Source: an uncultured Butyricimonas sp. (GTDB lineage: Bacteria; Bacteroidota; Bacteroidia; Bacteroidales; Marinifilaceae). Taken from it: a stretch of DNA of 64,000 bases. Position 1 is the first letter of the stretch. Every line of letters begins with the position of its first letter. Where the stretch lies: the NCBI GenBank assembly GCA_944320555.1, contig CALUHX010000004.1, positions 29,366-93,365 on the forward strand, in the 5' to 3' direction. A program made the position numbers and the translations under genes. The notes beneath the pieces were generated by a model, which saw only the letters and a list, made by a program, of their open reading frames with translations, was not told where the DNA came from and did not search any database. Shown here one piece after another: positions 34,696 through 42,754 of this stretch.

Positions 34696-35880
34696 TTATT
34701 TCACACTATACAAACAAATTGTTTTGCCTTTTATCTCATACCCCACGTCCGAGGTCAATGACACAAAATCCAACATGAATTTCAGCGTATTGGCGCGCTT
34801 TACCGCCCCCGTGAAATGGATGTTCTTTATCGACTCGTTCACGAAGAAGAAATCCACGTCATACCAACGGCTCAACTGGGTCGTCAACTCCTCCAATGGC
34901 ATGTCCACGAAATCGAACATCCCCGTTTTCCACGAAACGATAGGCTTGACGTCCACCTTTTGCTTGCTCAACGCGCCCCGCTCTTCATCCCATGCGGCCT
35001 GCCATCCCGGCGACAACAGTTCCCGCTCCCGTCCCGCGCTCACGCTCACTTTGCCGGACACCAACGTCACGGCCCTCACCTTCTCGTCACGATAAGCCTT
35101 CACGTTAAAAGAAGTTCCCAGGACTTGGGTCCTCACATCCCCCGCGCGCACGACAAAAGGACGCAAGGAATCTTTCGCCACCTCAAAATACCCTTCCCCG
35201 ACAATCTTCACTTCCCTTGTTTTTCCGACAAAGCGCACCGGGAATTTCAATTCCGTTTCCGAATTCAACCAGATTCTCGTTCCGTCCTCCAGCGTCAGCG
35301 TGTACTCCCCGCCCCGCGGAACTTTTATCACATTGTACTCCACCTGGGCCGGAACCGCTCCTTGCGCGGAATCGTTCCTTGTCGAATAACGCAACCCGGT
35401 TCCCACAGCCTGTTCCAAATTCACCTTTCCCATATTCAAATTGAAAGCGGAATCACGCCGAATAGCCACCTGACGTCCGTCACCCAGCACCAAGGTCACA
35501 TCCGCCTGCCCTCCCACGATTTCCGATATCTCAAAAGGCTCAGGCGTTTCCACGTCAACAGGCTTTTGCGCCACAAACCACGCCACAAGCAGACAAGCCG
35601 CAACCGAGCCCCCCCACGCCACGAAACGATAAAATCTTCCCCTCCCTCTTTTTTTCATGGCCACGTACCGCAAAAACTCTTCTTTCGCCTTTTCCACATC
35701 CACTTTGCCATATTTCTCCGCATAGCACACTTTGCAATACAAACGATGCAGACGGTCATACAAATCCCGGTGCGAGGCGGATTCCTCCAACCACACCCGC
35801 ACCCGCTCTTCTTCCTCCGGAGTCGCCTTGCCTCCCCAACTTTCCATCAAAGCCTGATATATTTCGTCTTCAATTTCCAT
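34696..35880 (-). CDS. FecR-type anti-sigma factor (locus 1)
   Basis: A 394-residue inner-membrane regulator: cytoplasmic N-terminal region with the FecR-type motif ESWGGKATPEEEERVRVWLEES (about 11-32), one membrane helix (about 89-107, FVAWGGSVAACLLVAWFVA), a periplasmic FecR domain (about 170-270, PRGGEYTLTLEDGTRIWLNS, GEGYFEVAKDSLRPFVV) and the C-terminal DUF4974 domain that docks to the SusC STN domain. It should hold the ECF sigma factor encoded 77 bp upstream until the transporter binds substrate. Confidence 0.93.
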   Translation of the reverse strand: MEIEDEIYQALMESWGGKATPEEEERVRVWLEESASHRDLYDRLHRLYCKVCYAEKYGKVDVEKAKEEFLRYVAMKKRGRGRFYRFVAWGGSVAACLLVAWFVAQKPVDVETPEPFEISEIVGGQADVTLVLGDGRQVAIRRDSAFNLNMGKVNLEQAVGTGLRYSTRNDSAQGAVPAQVEYNVIKVPRGGEYTLTLEDGTRIWLNSETELKFPVRFVGKTREVKIVGEGYFEVAKDSLRPFVVRAGDVRTQVLGTSFNVKAYRDEKVRAVTLVSGKVSVSAGRERELLSPGWQAAWDEERGALSKQKVDVKPIVSWKTGMFDFVDMPLEELTTQLSRWYDVDFFFVNESIKNIHFTGAVKRANTLKFMLDFVSLTSDVGYEIKGKTICLYSVK

Positions 35881-35911
35881 AATTCTTAGGTTTTGACAGT
35901 AAAACAGATTT

Positions 35912-35929
35912 TCACCCTAAAAAGGGTGA
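35912..35929 (-). promoter_or_regulatory. inverted repeat between sigma and fecR genes (locus 1)
   Basis: TCACCC-taaaaa-GGGTGA, a perfect 6-bp palindromic arm pair. Read on the minus strand it contains CTTTTTAGGGTGA, 31 bp before the fecR ATG. A close variant, CTTTTTAAGGGATGA, lies 23 bp before the second fecR (63927-63941). Confidence 0.5.
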
Positions 35930-35957
35930 TTCAAAAATGACTTTTTTCAAAAAAAAT

Positions 35958-36539
35958 TCACTTGGATATTTTCTTTCCGCACAAAACCAACAAAATCAAA
36001 TCGTTACGATTTCCCAAAATTTCCCGCAATTCTTTCATCCCTTTCCGCAGGGAGGTCTTCACCGTATTGACGGATATGCCCAACTTCACCGCCGCCTCCG
36101 CATAAGAATAACTTTCGCAAATCACGCAACATACCACCTCCCGCATACGTTGCGGCAACCGCCCCAAAGCCTGACGCACGATTTGCACCGTCTTCTCGTC
36201 CAATTCCTCGGCCTCTTCCTGCGCCGCCACGTGCAAACCCTCCGACAAATCCACGGTCTTAATGCCCCGGCGTTCCAACGCGTTGCAACACGCATTCTTG
36301 GTTATCGTGAACAAATACGTGGACAAGGCTTTGCTACTGAGTCCCACGAACAACTCGCCTTCCCAAAACTTCACAAACTGCTCCTGCACGACATCTTCCG
36401 CCCAAGCGATATCATGCAACAACTGGTCGGCAAACAAAACCAAGGGACGGTAATACCGATCGAACAGCGCCGTCATTCCCCGGGCATTCCCCGCCTCCAG
36501 CCATTTCAATATGTCCGCGTCACTCTCTTGCACAAACAA
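35958..36539 (-). CDS. ECF RNA polymerase sigma-70 factor (locus 1)
   Basis: A protein of about 193 residues with sigma region 2 (FDRYYRPLVLFADQLLHDIAWAEDVVQEQFVKFWE, about 23-57) and region 4 (LGRLPQRMREVVCCVICESYSYAEAAVKLGISVNTVKTSLRKGMKELRE, about 128-176). No ATG is available: the frame opens with TTG 36539 or GTG 36533 right after an in-frame stop, so a non-ATG start is required. A consensus promoter lies just upstream, giving a leader of about 10 nt. It should transcribe the fecR-susC-susD operon when released by FecR. Confidence 0.92.
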   Translation of the reverse strand: MFVQESDADILKWLEAGNARGMTALFDRYYRPLVLFADQLLHDIAWAEDVVQEQFVKFWEGELFVGLSSKALSTYLFTITKNACCNALERRGIKTVDLSEGLHVAAQEEAEELDEKTVQIVRQALGRLPQRMREVVCCVICESYSYAEAAVKLGISVNTVKTSLRKGMKELREILGNRNDLILLVLCGKKISK

Positions 36540-36556
36540 TCATTTTCAATCCGCAA

Positions 36557-36587
36557 CAAATATAAAACACTTTCCCGCAAAAACAAA
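36557..36587 (-). promoter_or_regulatory. consensus promoter of the ECF sigma gene
   Basis: Minus strand: TTTG (36587-36584), 19 bp spacer, TATATTTG (36564-36557). Both boxes are perfect. The start lies near 36550, so the sigma mRNA has almost no leader. Confidence 0.7.
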
Positions 36588-36698
36588 ATCGCCCGACACC
36601 CCTTTTCTGAAAAGACGCTCATTTCACCCCGGAACGCCCACGCCCGTCCCGTACCCCAAAAAGACAAGAAAAAAAGGATTTCACACCTTAATCCCACC

Positions 36699-36834
36699 GT
36701 TATCACAAAGTTATCATTGGGTTATCATTGAACTCCATCGCTTCCGGAACGTTTCTGGAACGTTTCTTCTACGCCTATGGACGACGAAGAAACGTTGCTG
36801 AAACGATGGTGAAACGTTGGTGTTCAATGATAAC
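36699..36834. repeat. large island of 11-bp repeats with dyad symmetry (C)
   Basis: Three 11-bp blocks: GTTATCACAAA, GTTATCATTGG, GTTATCATTGA (36699-36731); TTCCGGAACGT, TTCTGGAACGT, TTCTTCTACGC (36742-36774); and GAAACGTTGCT, GAAACGATGGT, GAAACGTTGGT (36789-36821), closing with GTTCAATGATAAC (36822-36834). The last is the exact complement of GTTATCATTGAAC at 36721-36733, and AACGTTTC blocks pair with GAAACGTT blocks, so the whole can fold as one long interrupted hairpin. It lies downstream of the flavoprotein gene; the rest of 36588-36907 shows no gene. Confidence 0.8.
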
Positions 36835-36907
36835 TCCGTGACAACCCAATAAAAACTTTGGGAAAAGGGCAGGAAAACCCCACTCCCCTGAATATTCTCC
36901 AGCGGAA

Positions 36908-37450
36908 TCAGACGTTACGTCCCATTTCGTAAGCCTCCCTCATCGCAGGCTTGTCCTTTATCTCTCCGACATGCCAAACACCCGTCCCATACACGACACC
37001 CCGAACCACCGGATTGTCCAGACAGTCAAGAAACCCTTGGAAAGTATCCACCGTGCGCTCCAACAACTTGCTATCCGTTTCCGCGGCCGCAAGCAGGAAA
37101 TAGAACTCTTTTCCCTTCATCTCGGTGTAAAGACCGCAACATCGGTCGAGCATTGTCTTCATCTGCGCGCTCATCGTGTAAAAATAAACCGGCGTGCCCA
37201 TCACAATCGTGTCCGCCGCCAGCATCTTGTCGATAACGTCCGCTGCGTCGTCATGTTGGGGACAAGGCTTGTGGTCGCCCTGGCTGCACGTGCCACAGCC
37301 GGTGCAATAATGGATTGTTCTGTCCCGCAAGAAAATCTTCTCCACATCGTGCCCGGCCTCACGGGCTCCGCGGGCAAACTCGTCACACAACGAGTCGGAG
37401 TTTCCGCCCCGCCGCGGACTGGACGATAAAATCAAAATCTTTTTAGCCAT
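36908..37450 (-). CDS. iron-sulfur flavoprotein / flavodoxin-family oxidoreductase
   Basis: A 180-residue flavodoxin-fold protein: FMN phosphate loop SSPRRGGNSD (10-19), TPVYFYTMSAQMKTMLDRC (FMN and dimer region). Residues 49-63 carry C-x2-C-x2-C-x7-C (C49, C52, C55, C63), the compact cysteine motif known from iron-sulfur flavoproteins of anaerobes, so a 4Fe-4S cluster next to FMN is likely. A redox role in an anaerobe (electron transfer, oxygen or quinone detoxification) fits. The divergently placed ferredoxin gene may be a partner. Confidence 0.8.
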   Translation of the reverse strand: MAKKILILSSSPRRGGNSDSLCDEFARGAREAGHDVEKIFLRDRTIHYCTGCGTCSQGDHKPCPQHDDAADVIDKMLAADTIVMGTPVYFYTMSAQMKTMLDRCCGLYTEMKGKEFYFLLAAAETDSKLLERTVDTFQGFLDCLDNPVVRGVVYGTGVWHVGEIKDKPAMREAYEMGRNV

Positions 37451-37478
37451 AAGTCATCGTTTAAAAAGTTTCAATAGA

Positions 37479-37486
37479 CAAAGATA
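37479..37486 (-). promoter_or_regulatory. -7 promoter element of the flavoprotein gene
   Basis: Minus-strand TATCTTTG, 28 bp before the ATG. The -33 element is not evident. Confidence 0.4.
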
Positions 37487-37658
37487 CATCCGCCCCGCTG
37501 TTTCCTCTGTATACAAATTACGGAAAAAACATCCCCGGAAACGCCTTCCAATTCCCCTCCGGCAAAGCCGACCTCCAGCGCAACAAACTGTATATTAGCG
37601 ACAATTATTTATAACCCGAATAAATTATACGGGACTCCGTTTTTTTCAAGGAAAAAAG

Positions 37659-37689
37659 TTTTTTGTTTGCCACGGAGGATATACTTTTG
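37659..37689 (+). promoter_or_regulatory. ferredoxin promoter
   Basis: TACTTTTG (37682-37689) matches TAnnTTTG; T-rich TTTTTTGTTTG at 37659-37669 offers -33 candidates at 16-19 bp. The start would be near 37696. Confidence 0.45.
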
Positions 37690-37706
37690 CGTCATTATTA
37701 ACATAA

Positions 37707-37889
<183 letters not shown>

Positions 37890-37915
37890 TCATCATAAAA
37901 ATGGAAAAGAAAGAC

Positions 37916-37947
37916 AAGCGTTCCGTCAATGGCGGAACGCTTTTTTA
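37916..37947 (+). terminator. ferredoxin terminator
   Basis: A perfect 10-bp stem AAGCGTTCCG / CGGAACGCTT with loop TCAATGG and a T-run. It also lies just beyond the 3' end of the convergent cyclo-ligase gene and may serve both. Confidence 0.85.
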
Positions 37948-37973
37948 TGCTTTGACCGCCTCAAAAGTCCCCG

Positions 37974-38531
37974 TCACTTCTCCCGAACGACAACCCGGGA
38001 AGCGGAGACCACCAAATCCATAGGCACATCCAAGGCATCCACCGGAACTTCCGGAAGAAGCTGGAAATCGAAACAGATTCCTATTTTCGCGGCAGTGGCG
38101 GTCTGTTTCAGGATACGGTCGTAGTAACCGCGCCCCCGTCCAAGACGGTTGCCGCTCAAATCAAAAGCCACTCCGGGCACGACGATGGCATCAATGGCAG
38201 CGTAGTCAGTGAAAAGCTCTCCGACAGGCTCCGGAATCCCGAAGCCCTCTCCGGGACGAAGCGACTCCATGCCGCGGAACTCGCGCAACTCAAGCGTGTC
38301 GCCCTTGACACAGGGAAGAAGTATTTTTTTGGAAACCGCCCACTTCCGCACATAATCGTGAGTGTAAACCTCGTCGTCCATGGACCAATACAGCAAGGCC
38401 ACCCGGGCGTCCCGAAAAAGCGGCTGCTCCTCAAGAAGCCGCCACGCCAGGCGTGACATATCCTTTTTCTCGTCAAGGGAATACCGGGCTTTAAGTGTTT
38501 TTATCTGTCGGCGCAAATCTTTTTTTTCCAT
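37974..38531 (-). CDS. 5-formyltetrahydrofolate cyclo-ligase
   Basis: A 185-residue enzyme from ATG 38531 (MEKKDLRRQIKTLKARYS); the longer reading to 38615 has no family similarity and would overlap the nadE promoter region. It converts 5-formyl-THF to 5,10-methenyl-THF using ATP. Motifs: LYWSMDDEVYTHDYVRKW (substrate region), IDAIVVPGVAFDLSGNRLGRGRGYYDRIL (ATP and Mg site, the family signature). Divergent from nadE, convergent with ferredoxin. Confidence 0.93.
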   Translation of the reverse strand: MEKKDLRRQIKTLKARYSLDEKKDMSRLAWRLLEEQPLFRDARVALLYWSMDDEVYTHDYVRKWAVSKKILLPCVKGDTLELREFRGMESLRPGEGFGIPEPVGELFTDYAAIDAIVVPGVAFDLSGNRLGRGRGYYDRILKQTATAAKIGICFDFQLLPEVPVDALDVPMDLVVSASRVVVREK

Positions 38532-38582
38532 AACACGTGTGAAATGATAATTTTGACATTTTCTAATCCCGCACAAATTACG

Positions 38583-38590
38583 TAATTTTG
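38583..38590 (+). promoter_or_regulatory. -7 promoter element of nadE
   Basis: TAATTTTG, a perfect TAnnTTTG, 42 bp before the nadE ATG. The -33 region is poor. Confidence 0.45.
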
Positions 38591-38632
38591 CAGCAAAGAA
38601 CCAATTTTTTACCAAACAGACAATCGTTTCTT

Positions 38633-40213
38633 ATGAAAATAGCAATACCTCAATTGAATTATCGCGTAGGAGACATCTCTCAGAACCGTGACGCAATCAT
38701 CGCCGCCATCCAAAAGGCAAAAGCCAAACGGGCGGAATTGGTGATTTTTCCGGAACATGCCATTTGCGGGGCCTATCCGGGCGACTTGTTCGAACGGGAA
38801 TATTTCGTGAACGAGTGCCGGTTGGCCATGGAACAAATCGCGGCGGCATGCACGGGTGTCGCGGCCATCGTCGGCGGTCCGAATCTGGACCTGGAAGACG
38901 GGGTCCTCTACAATTCGGCCTTTTTCATGTACGACGGGGAAGTGCGGGACGGCGTGAACAAGAGCGTCCTCAGCGATTACGACGTGATGGACGAAAGCCG
39001 CTATTTCATCGCCGACGAAGACAACAACGCCCTACGTCTCGGCCAGCGGAAACTGCGCGTGCTTTTCGACGAATACGAATCCACTTTCATAAGAAAAGAA
39101 GACGAGATAATCATCCATATCGGAGTGACCCCCTTCACGCGGGAGAACACGGCCTATCGCTTGAACACATTTGCCGACCTCGCCCAAAAGAGCGGGAAGC
39201 CGGTCGTCACGTTAAACCACGTGGGGGGCAACGGGTCGCTCGTTTTCAACGGAGAGGCGCTGGTCTTCAACGGACAGGGGGAATTGTGCCACAGGTCAAA
39301 AGCGTTTCAGGAGGATTTCCTCCTTGTCGACACCCGCAACCTGCGCCCGCTGCCGCCTGAAGAACGTCAACCGGGAGACGACATCGCCATGATTCACGAC
39401 GCTCTACTTTTGGGCATCAAAGACTTTTTCAAGAAAAACGGTTTCAAGCGGGCCGTATTGGGGCTGTCCGGAGGCATTGACTCCGCCGTGGTGGCGGTTT
39501 TGGCGACGGAGGCCTTGGGGAAGGACAACGTGCTGGGCATCCTCATGCCCTCCGAATTCTCGACCGACCATTCGGTGAAAGACGCCCTCGACCTTGCCCG
39601 AAATTTGGGAATCCAAAGCGAGACCCTGCCCATCAAAGAGATATACGACCAATTCCTGTCGACCCTGAAGCCCATTTTCGGCGACCGGCCGTTTGACGTG
39701 GCGGAGGAGAACCTGCAGGCCCGGACCCGGGGAATTCTGGCCATGGCCGTTTCTAACAAACTGGGACACATTTTGCTCAACACCTCCAACAAAAGCGAGG
39801 CGGCTGTCGGTTACGGAACGCTGTACGGCGATTTGTGCGGCTCGCTCGCCGTGCTGGGCGACGTGTTCAAAACCGATGTCTACCGGCTGGCCCGCCACTT
39901 GAACCGGGAACGCGAGGTTATCCCGACAAACACGCTGACAAAAGCCCCCTCCGCCGAACTGCATCCCGGCCAGAAAGACCAGGACAGCCTGCCGGATTAC
40001 GCGACGCTGGACGGCATTCTCAAACTTTACATAGAGGACAACCAATCGCCCCGGCAAATCGAGGCGGCCGGTTTCGCCCGCGAGACCGTGGAGCGGGTCG
40101 TCTCGATGGTAAACCGCAACGAATACAAACGGGCGCAATGCCCCCCGATTCTGAAAGTGAGCAAGAAGGCTTTTGGAAACGGAAGAAGAATGCCCTTGGT
40201 CGCCAAAATATGA
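38633..40213 (+). CDS. nadE: NAD+ synthetase with nitrilase-type N-domain lacking the catalytic cysteine
   Basis: A 526-residue two-domain protein. The N-terminal nitrilase/glutaminase domain (about 1-250) keeps Glu41 (FPEHAICGAYPGDLF) and Lys110 (VNKSVLSDYDVMDESRYF), but where the third triad residue is expected (GVxICEDxW in the family) it reads LRVLFDEYES (141-150), with no cysteine; the normally adjacent SASP motif is GVTPF. The C-terminal synthetase domain is intact: SGGIDS (279-284) for ATP, KSEAAVGYGTLYGD, and AELHPGQKDQDSLPDYATLDGIL. It should make NAD from deamido-NAD, but probably with free ammonia or another amidotransferase rather than its own glutaminase. Start ATG 38633, 43 bp after the -7 box; crp-like gene follows by 10 bp. 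Confidence 0.9.
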   Translation: MKIAIPQLNYRVGDISQNRDAIIAAIQKAKAKRAELVIFPEHAICGAYPGDLFEREYFVNECRLAMEQIAAACTGVAAIVGGPNLDLEDGVLYNSAFFMYDGEVRDGVNKSVLSDYDVMDESRYFIADEDNNALRLGQRKLRVLFDEYESTFIRKEDEIIIHIGVTPFTRENTAYRLNTFADLAQKSGKPVVTLNHVGGNGSLVFNGEALVFNGQGELCHRSKAFQEDFLLVDTRNLRPLPPEERQPGDDIAMIHDALLLGIKDFFKKNGFKRAVLGLSGGIDSAVVAVLATEALGKDNVLGILMPSEFSTDHSVKDALDLARNLGIQSETLPIKEIYDQFLSTLKPIFGDRPFDVAEENLQARTRGILAMAVSNKLGHILLNTSNKSEAAVGYGTLYGDLCGSLAVLGDVFKTDVYRLARHLNREREVIPTNTLTKAPSAELHPGQKDQDSLPDYATLDGILKLYIEDNQSPRQIEAAGFARETVERVVSMVNRNEYKRAQCPPILKVSKKAFGNGRRMPLVAKI

Positions 40214-40223
40214 GGAATGTTCT

Positions 40224-40943
40224 ATGAGAACCATCAGAGACAAGGAATTACACGAGAAATATTGTAACATCTGCATTGAAAGTCCGAACTCGCTTTTCAA
40301 AACGTTGGACGAAAGCAGCAAAACGATTCTGAGGCAGACGAGTATTTGCAAGCACTACAAAAAAGGCGACCGGATTTACGAGGAAGGGAACCGGCCTTTC
40401 GGGCTGATATGCCTTATCACGGGAAAGGCCAAAATCGTGAAAAAAGGCGTCTCCGGACGGGAACAAATCGTGCGAATGGCCAAGCCGGTGGGGTTCATCG
40501 GCTACCGGGCCTTTTTCGCCGAGGAGAACCACATCGCTTCGGCCGAGGCGCTGGAGGACTCCATCGTGTGTATCATGAAAACGGAACTGGTGTTCGGCAT
40601 CGTGCGCAGCAATTCGGACGTGGCGATGAACGTCATCCGGGCGTTGGCGACGGATTTGGGATTCTCGAACCGCCGGACAGTGACGCTGACCCAAAAGCAC
40701 ATCCGCGGCCGGTTGGCGGAAGCCCTCCTCGTGCTGAAAGACACTTACGGACTGGAAGAGGACGGAAGGACGCTGAAAGTGTGCCTCCCCCGGGAGGATT
40801 TGGCCAATTTGTCGAACATGACCACCTCCAACGCCATCCGCACGCTCTCGACCTTCGCGTCCGAAGGCATCGTGGAACTCATCGGCAAGCAAATCAGAAT
40901 CACCAACATGGACGCGTTGGAGAAAGTAAGCAGCCAAGGATAA
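40224..40943 (+). CDS. Crp/Fnr-family transcription regulator
   Basis: A 239-residue regulator from ATG 40224, 10 bp after nadE. The cyclic-nucleotide-binding-like fold occupies about 25-145 (HYKKGDRIYEEGNRPFGLICLITGKAKIVKKG) and the winged helix about 160-235 (LPREDLANLSNMTTSNAIRTLSTFASEGIVEL). Cysteines in the N-terminal segment (EKYCNICIES) recall Fnr-type proteins but are too few and too close for a classical Fnr cluster. Its place after nadE and before a YjbR gene (stop and start overlap as TAATG) suggests co-transcription, not necessarily shared function. Confidence 0.9.
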   Translation: MRTIRDKELHEKYCNICIESPNSLFKTLDESSKTILRQTSICKHYKKGDRIYEEGNRPFGLICLITGKAKIVKKGVSGREQIVRMAKPVGFIGYRAFFAEENHIASAEALEDSIVCIMKTELVFGIVRSNSDVAMNVIRALATDLGFSNRRTVTLTQKHIRGRLAEALLVLKDTYGLEEDGRTLKVCLPREDLANLSNMTTSNAIRTLSTFASEGIVELIGKQIRITNMDALEKVSSQG

Positions 40944-41305
40944 TGAATATCGAGGAATTTCGCGACCACTGCCTTTCCGTCCGGGAAGCCGAGGAGTGTT
41001 TCCCCTTTGGAGAAGACACCTTAGTATATAAGGTGCGGGGGAAAGTCTTCGCGTATGCTCCACTGAATCCTCAAGACGGCCGTTTCCGCGCGAACATGAA
41101 ATGCGCTCCGGAACGGTCGGCCGCCTTGATGGAACGCTACGAGGGAATCTGCTTCGGCCCCTATTCCGACAAGAAATATTGGATTACCGTCTACTTGGAA
41201 AGCGACGCGCCGGACAAACTCATCGACGACCTGTTGCTGCACTCGGTGGAGGAAGTTGTGAAAAAACTCCCTCGCAAAATACGGGAAACCTACTCGCCTC
41301 GTTGA
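40943..41305 (+). CDS. MmcQ/YjbR family protein
   Basis: A 120-residue protein whose ATG overlaps the regulator's stop by one base. YjbR hallmarks: CLSVREAEECFPFGEDTLVYKVRGKVFAYAPL (about 9-40), then MKCAPERSAALMERYEGICFGPYSDKKYWITVYLES and a C-terminal helix pair. The fold is called DNA-binding-like, but its role is unsettled. Last gene of the nadE operon, converging with recX 5 bp away with no obvious terminator between. Confidence 0.88.
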   Translation: MNIEEFRDHCLSVREAEECFPFGEDTLVYKVRGKVFAYAPLNPQDGRFRANMKCAPERSAALMERYEGICFGPYSDKKYWITVYLESDAPDKLIDDLLLHSVEEVVKKLPRKIRETYSPR

Positions 41306-41310
41306 AACAA

Positions 41311-41778
41311 TCATTCTTCCGCATCTCGGGCGAGGAGGCCGAGGGCACGGGACACCGTGTCGTGGTCGAATCCCCGCCCCACGGCGAAACGATACAGCTT
41401 GGCCTTGCGCTTATAAGCGTCCGTCTCTTTAAGAAGGCGAGCCTTTTGGCGCAACAGTTCGAGACAATGCCCGTCCTCTCCTTCCTCCGGGATGGCCGCC
41501 AAAGCCTGCCCGATCACCGCCTCCGGAATTTGCTTGAGCCGGAGCATCCGGGCGATTTTCAACCGTCCCCAACGATTGAAGCGGGATTTGTTGCGGGCGT
41601 AGGCCTCCGCGAAACGGGCGTCGTCCACGAAGCGGTGTTTCACGAGAAATTCCATGATGGCGGCCACGTCCCGCTCGGACAACTCCCAACGGCGAAGCCT
41701 GGCGGCCACATCCGCCGAGCAGCATTCCTTCTTGCCACACTGGGCTGCAATGATATTCAAAGCTTTCTTCGCGTCCAT
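41311..41778 (-). CDS. recX: RecX-family regulatory protein
   Basis: A 155-residue protein from ATG 41778; a TTG two codons earlier is less likely. Three-helix repeats typical of RecX are seen: SERDVAAIMEFLVKHRFVDDARFAEAYARNKSRFNRWGRLKIARMLRLKQIP (about 33-84). RecX binds RecA and limits its filament. Starts 2 bp after the prmC stop, so the pair is co-transcribed. No recA in this window. Confidence 0.88.
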   Translation of the reverse strand: MDAKKALNIIAAQCGKKECCSADVAARLRRWELSERDVAAIMEFLVKHRFVDDARFAEAYARNKSRFNRWGRLKIARMLRLKQIPEAVIGQALAAIPEEGEDGHCLELLRQKARLLKETDAYKRKAKLYRFAVGRGFDHDTVSRALGLLARDAEE

Positions 41779-41780
41779 AA

Positions 41781-42635
41781 TCAAACACTTAATCGCCCGC
41801 GGACAAAGCGGGGTTTGTCAAAAACGTCATTCCGCAACTCGAGACCCGCATACCCCTTCCCCTCCAAAAGGGAAAGGACCTCCGCTCCCAACGCCTCGTT
41901 GATTTCAAAAAAAAGAAATCCGCCCGGGACAAGATGGGAACGTCCGAAATCCGCTATGGCCCGATAAAACAGCAGAGGGTCGTCATCCGGCACGAACAAA
42001 GCCCGCCCCGGCTCGTAATCGAGCACCCGCGGAGCCATGCCGGCTTTCTCGCTTTCCCTCACGTATGGGGGATTGCTGACAATAACGTCAAACACCGGCC
42101 ACTCCCAATCCTCCGGCCGCAAAATGTCCCGCGTCTTGAAATCAACCCTCACCCCGTTGAGCCGGGCGTTCTCGGCCGCCTGGGCGACAGCCTCGGACGA
42201 AATGTCGACCCCCAGCACCTCGGCTTCCGGCAAGGCCCTCGCGACGGCCACGGCAATGCAACCGCTGCCGGTTCCCGCGTCAAGAATCCTCGGCTTCTCC
42301 GGCAGTTCCTCTCCTGTCACCCACAAGACCAATTCCTCCGTTTCCGGCCGGGGAATAAGCGTGTCGCCGTTCAAGCGGAACGTGAGTCCGGCAAATTCCG
42401 CCTCGCCCAAAACATATTGAATCGGCTCCCCCGTCCGCAAACACCGCACGACCTCCAAAAAAGCATCCACAAGAGATTCGTCCAAAGGTGTGTGTTTCTC
42501 CAAATGAATTTGTATATTTGTGAAATGAAACAGGCGGGAAAAGATTATCGAGCACAGGCTCCGTATCTCGTTCTCGTCATACGCGGGAGACAATGCCCCG
42601 GAAGCATATCGTTGCAACTGAAACATGGTATTCAT
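41781..42635 (-). CDS. prmC: peptide chain release factor N5-glutamine methyltransferase
   Basis: A 284-residue HemK/PrmC enzyme from ATG 42635 (MNTMFQLQRYASG); ATG 42626 is an alternative. It methylates the GGQ glutamine of release factors. Motifs: N-domain PIQYVLGEAEFAGLTFRL (71-88), IPRPETEELV (94-103), SAM-binding ILDAGTGSGCIAVAVA (117-132) and catalytic NPPY (188-191). All key residues present. Upstream gene recX-coupled; divergent from the cardiolipin synthase gene. Confidence 0.95.
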   Translation of the reverse strand: MNTMFQLQRYASGALSPAYDENEIRSLCSIIFSRLFHFTNIQIHLEKHTPLDESLVDAFLEVVRCLRTGEPIQYVLGEAEFAGLTFRLNGDTLIPRPETEELVLWVTGEELPEKPRILDAGTGSGCIAVAVARALPEAEVLGVDISSEAVAQAAENARLNGVRVDFKTRDILRPEDWEWPVFDVIVSNPPYVRESEKAGMAPRVLDYEPGRALFVPDDDPLLFYRAIADFGRSHLVPGGFLFFEINEALGAEVLSLLEGKGYAGLELRNDVFDKPRFVRGRLSV

Positions 42636-42754
42636 TCCGCAAAAATAAAAGAAAAGGAGCAACTATTTGACATCAGGCGAAGGGAATTCGCGGCGCGGGA
42701 AAAAGAAAAACCGCCCGTTTCCCGGAACGATGAAAAGAAAAAGAAACGAGCAAC

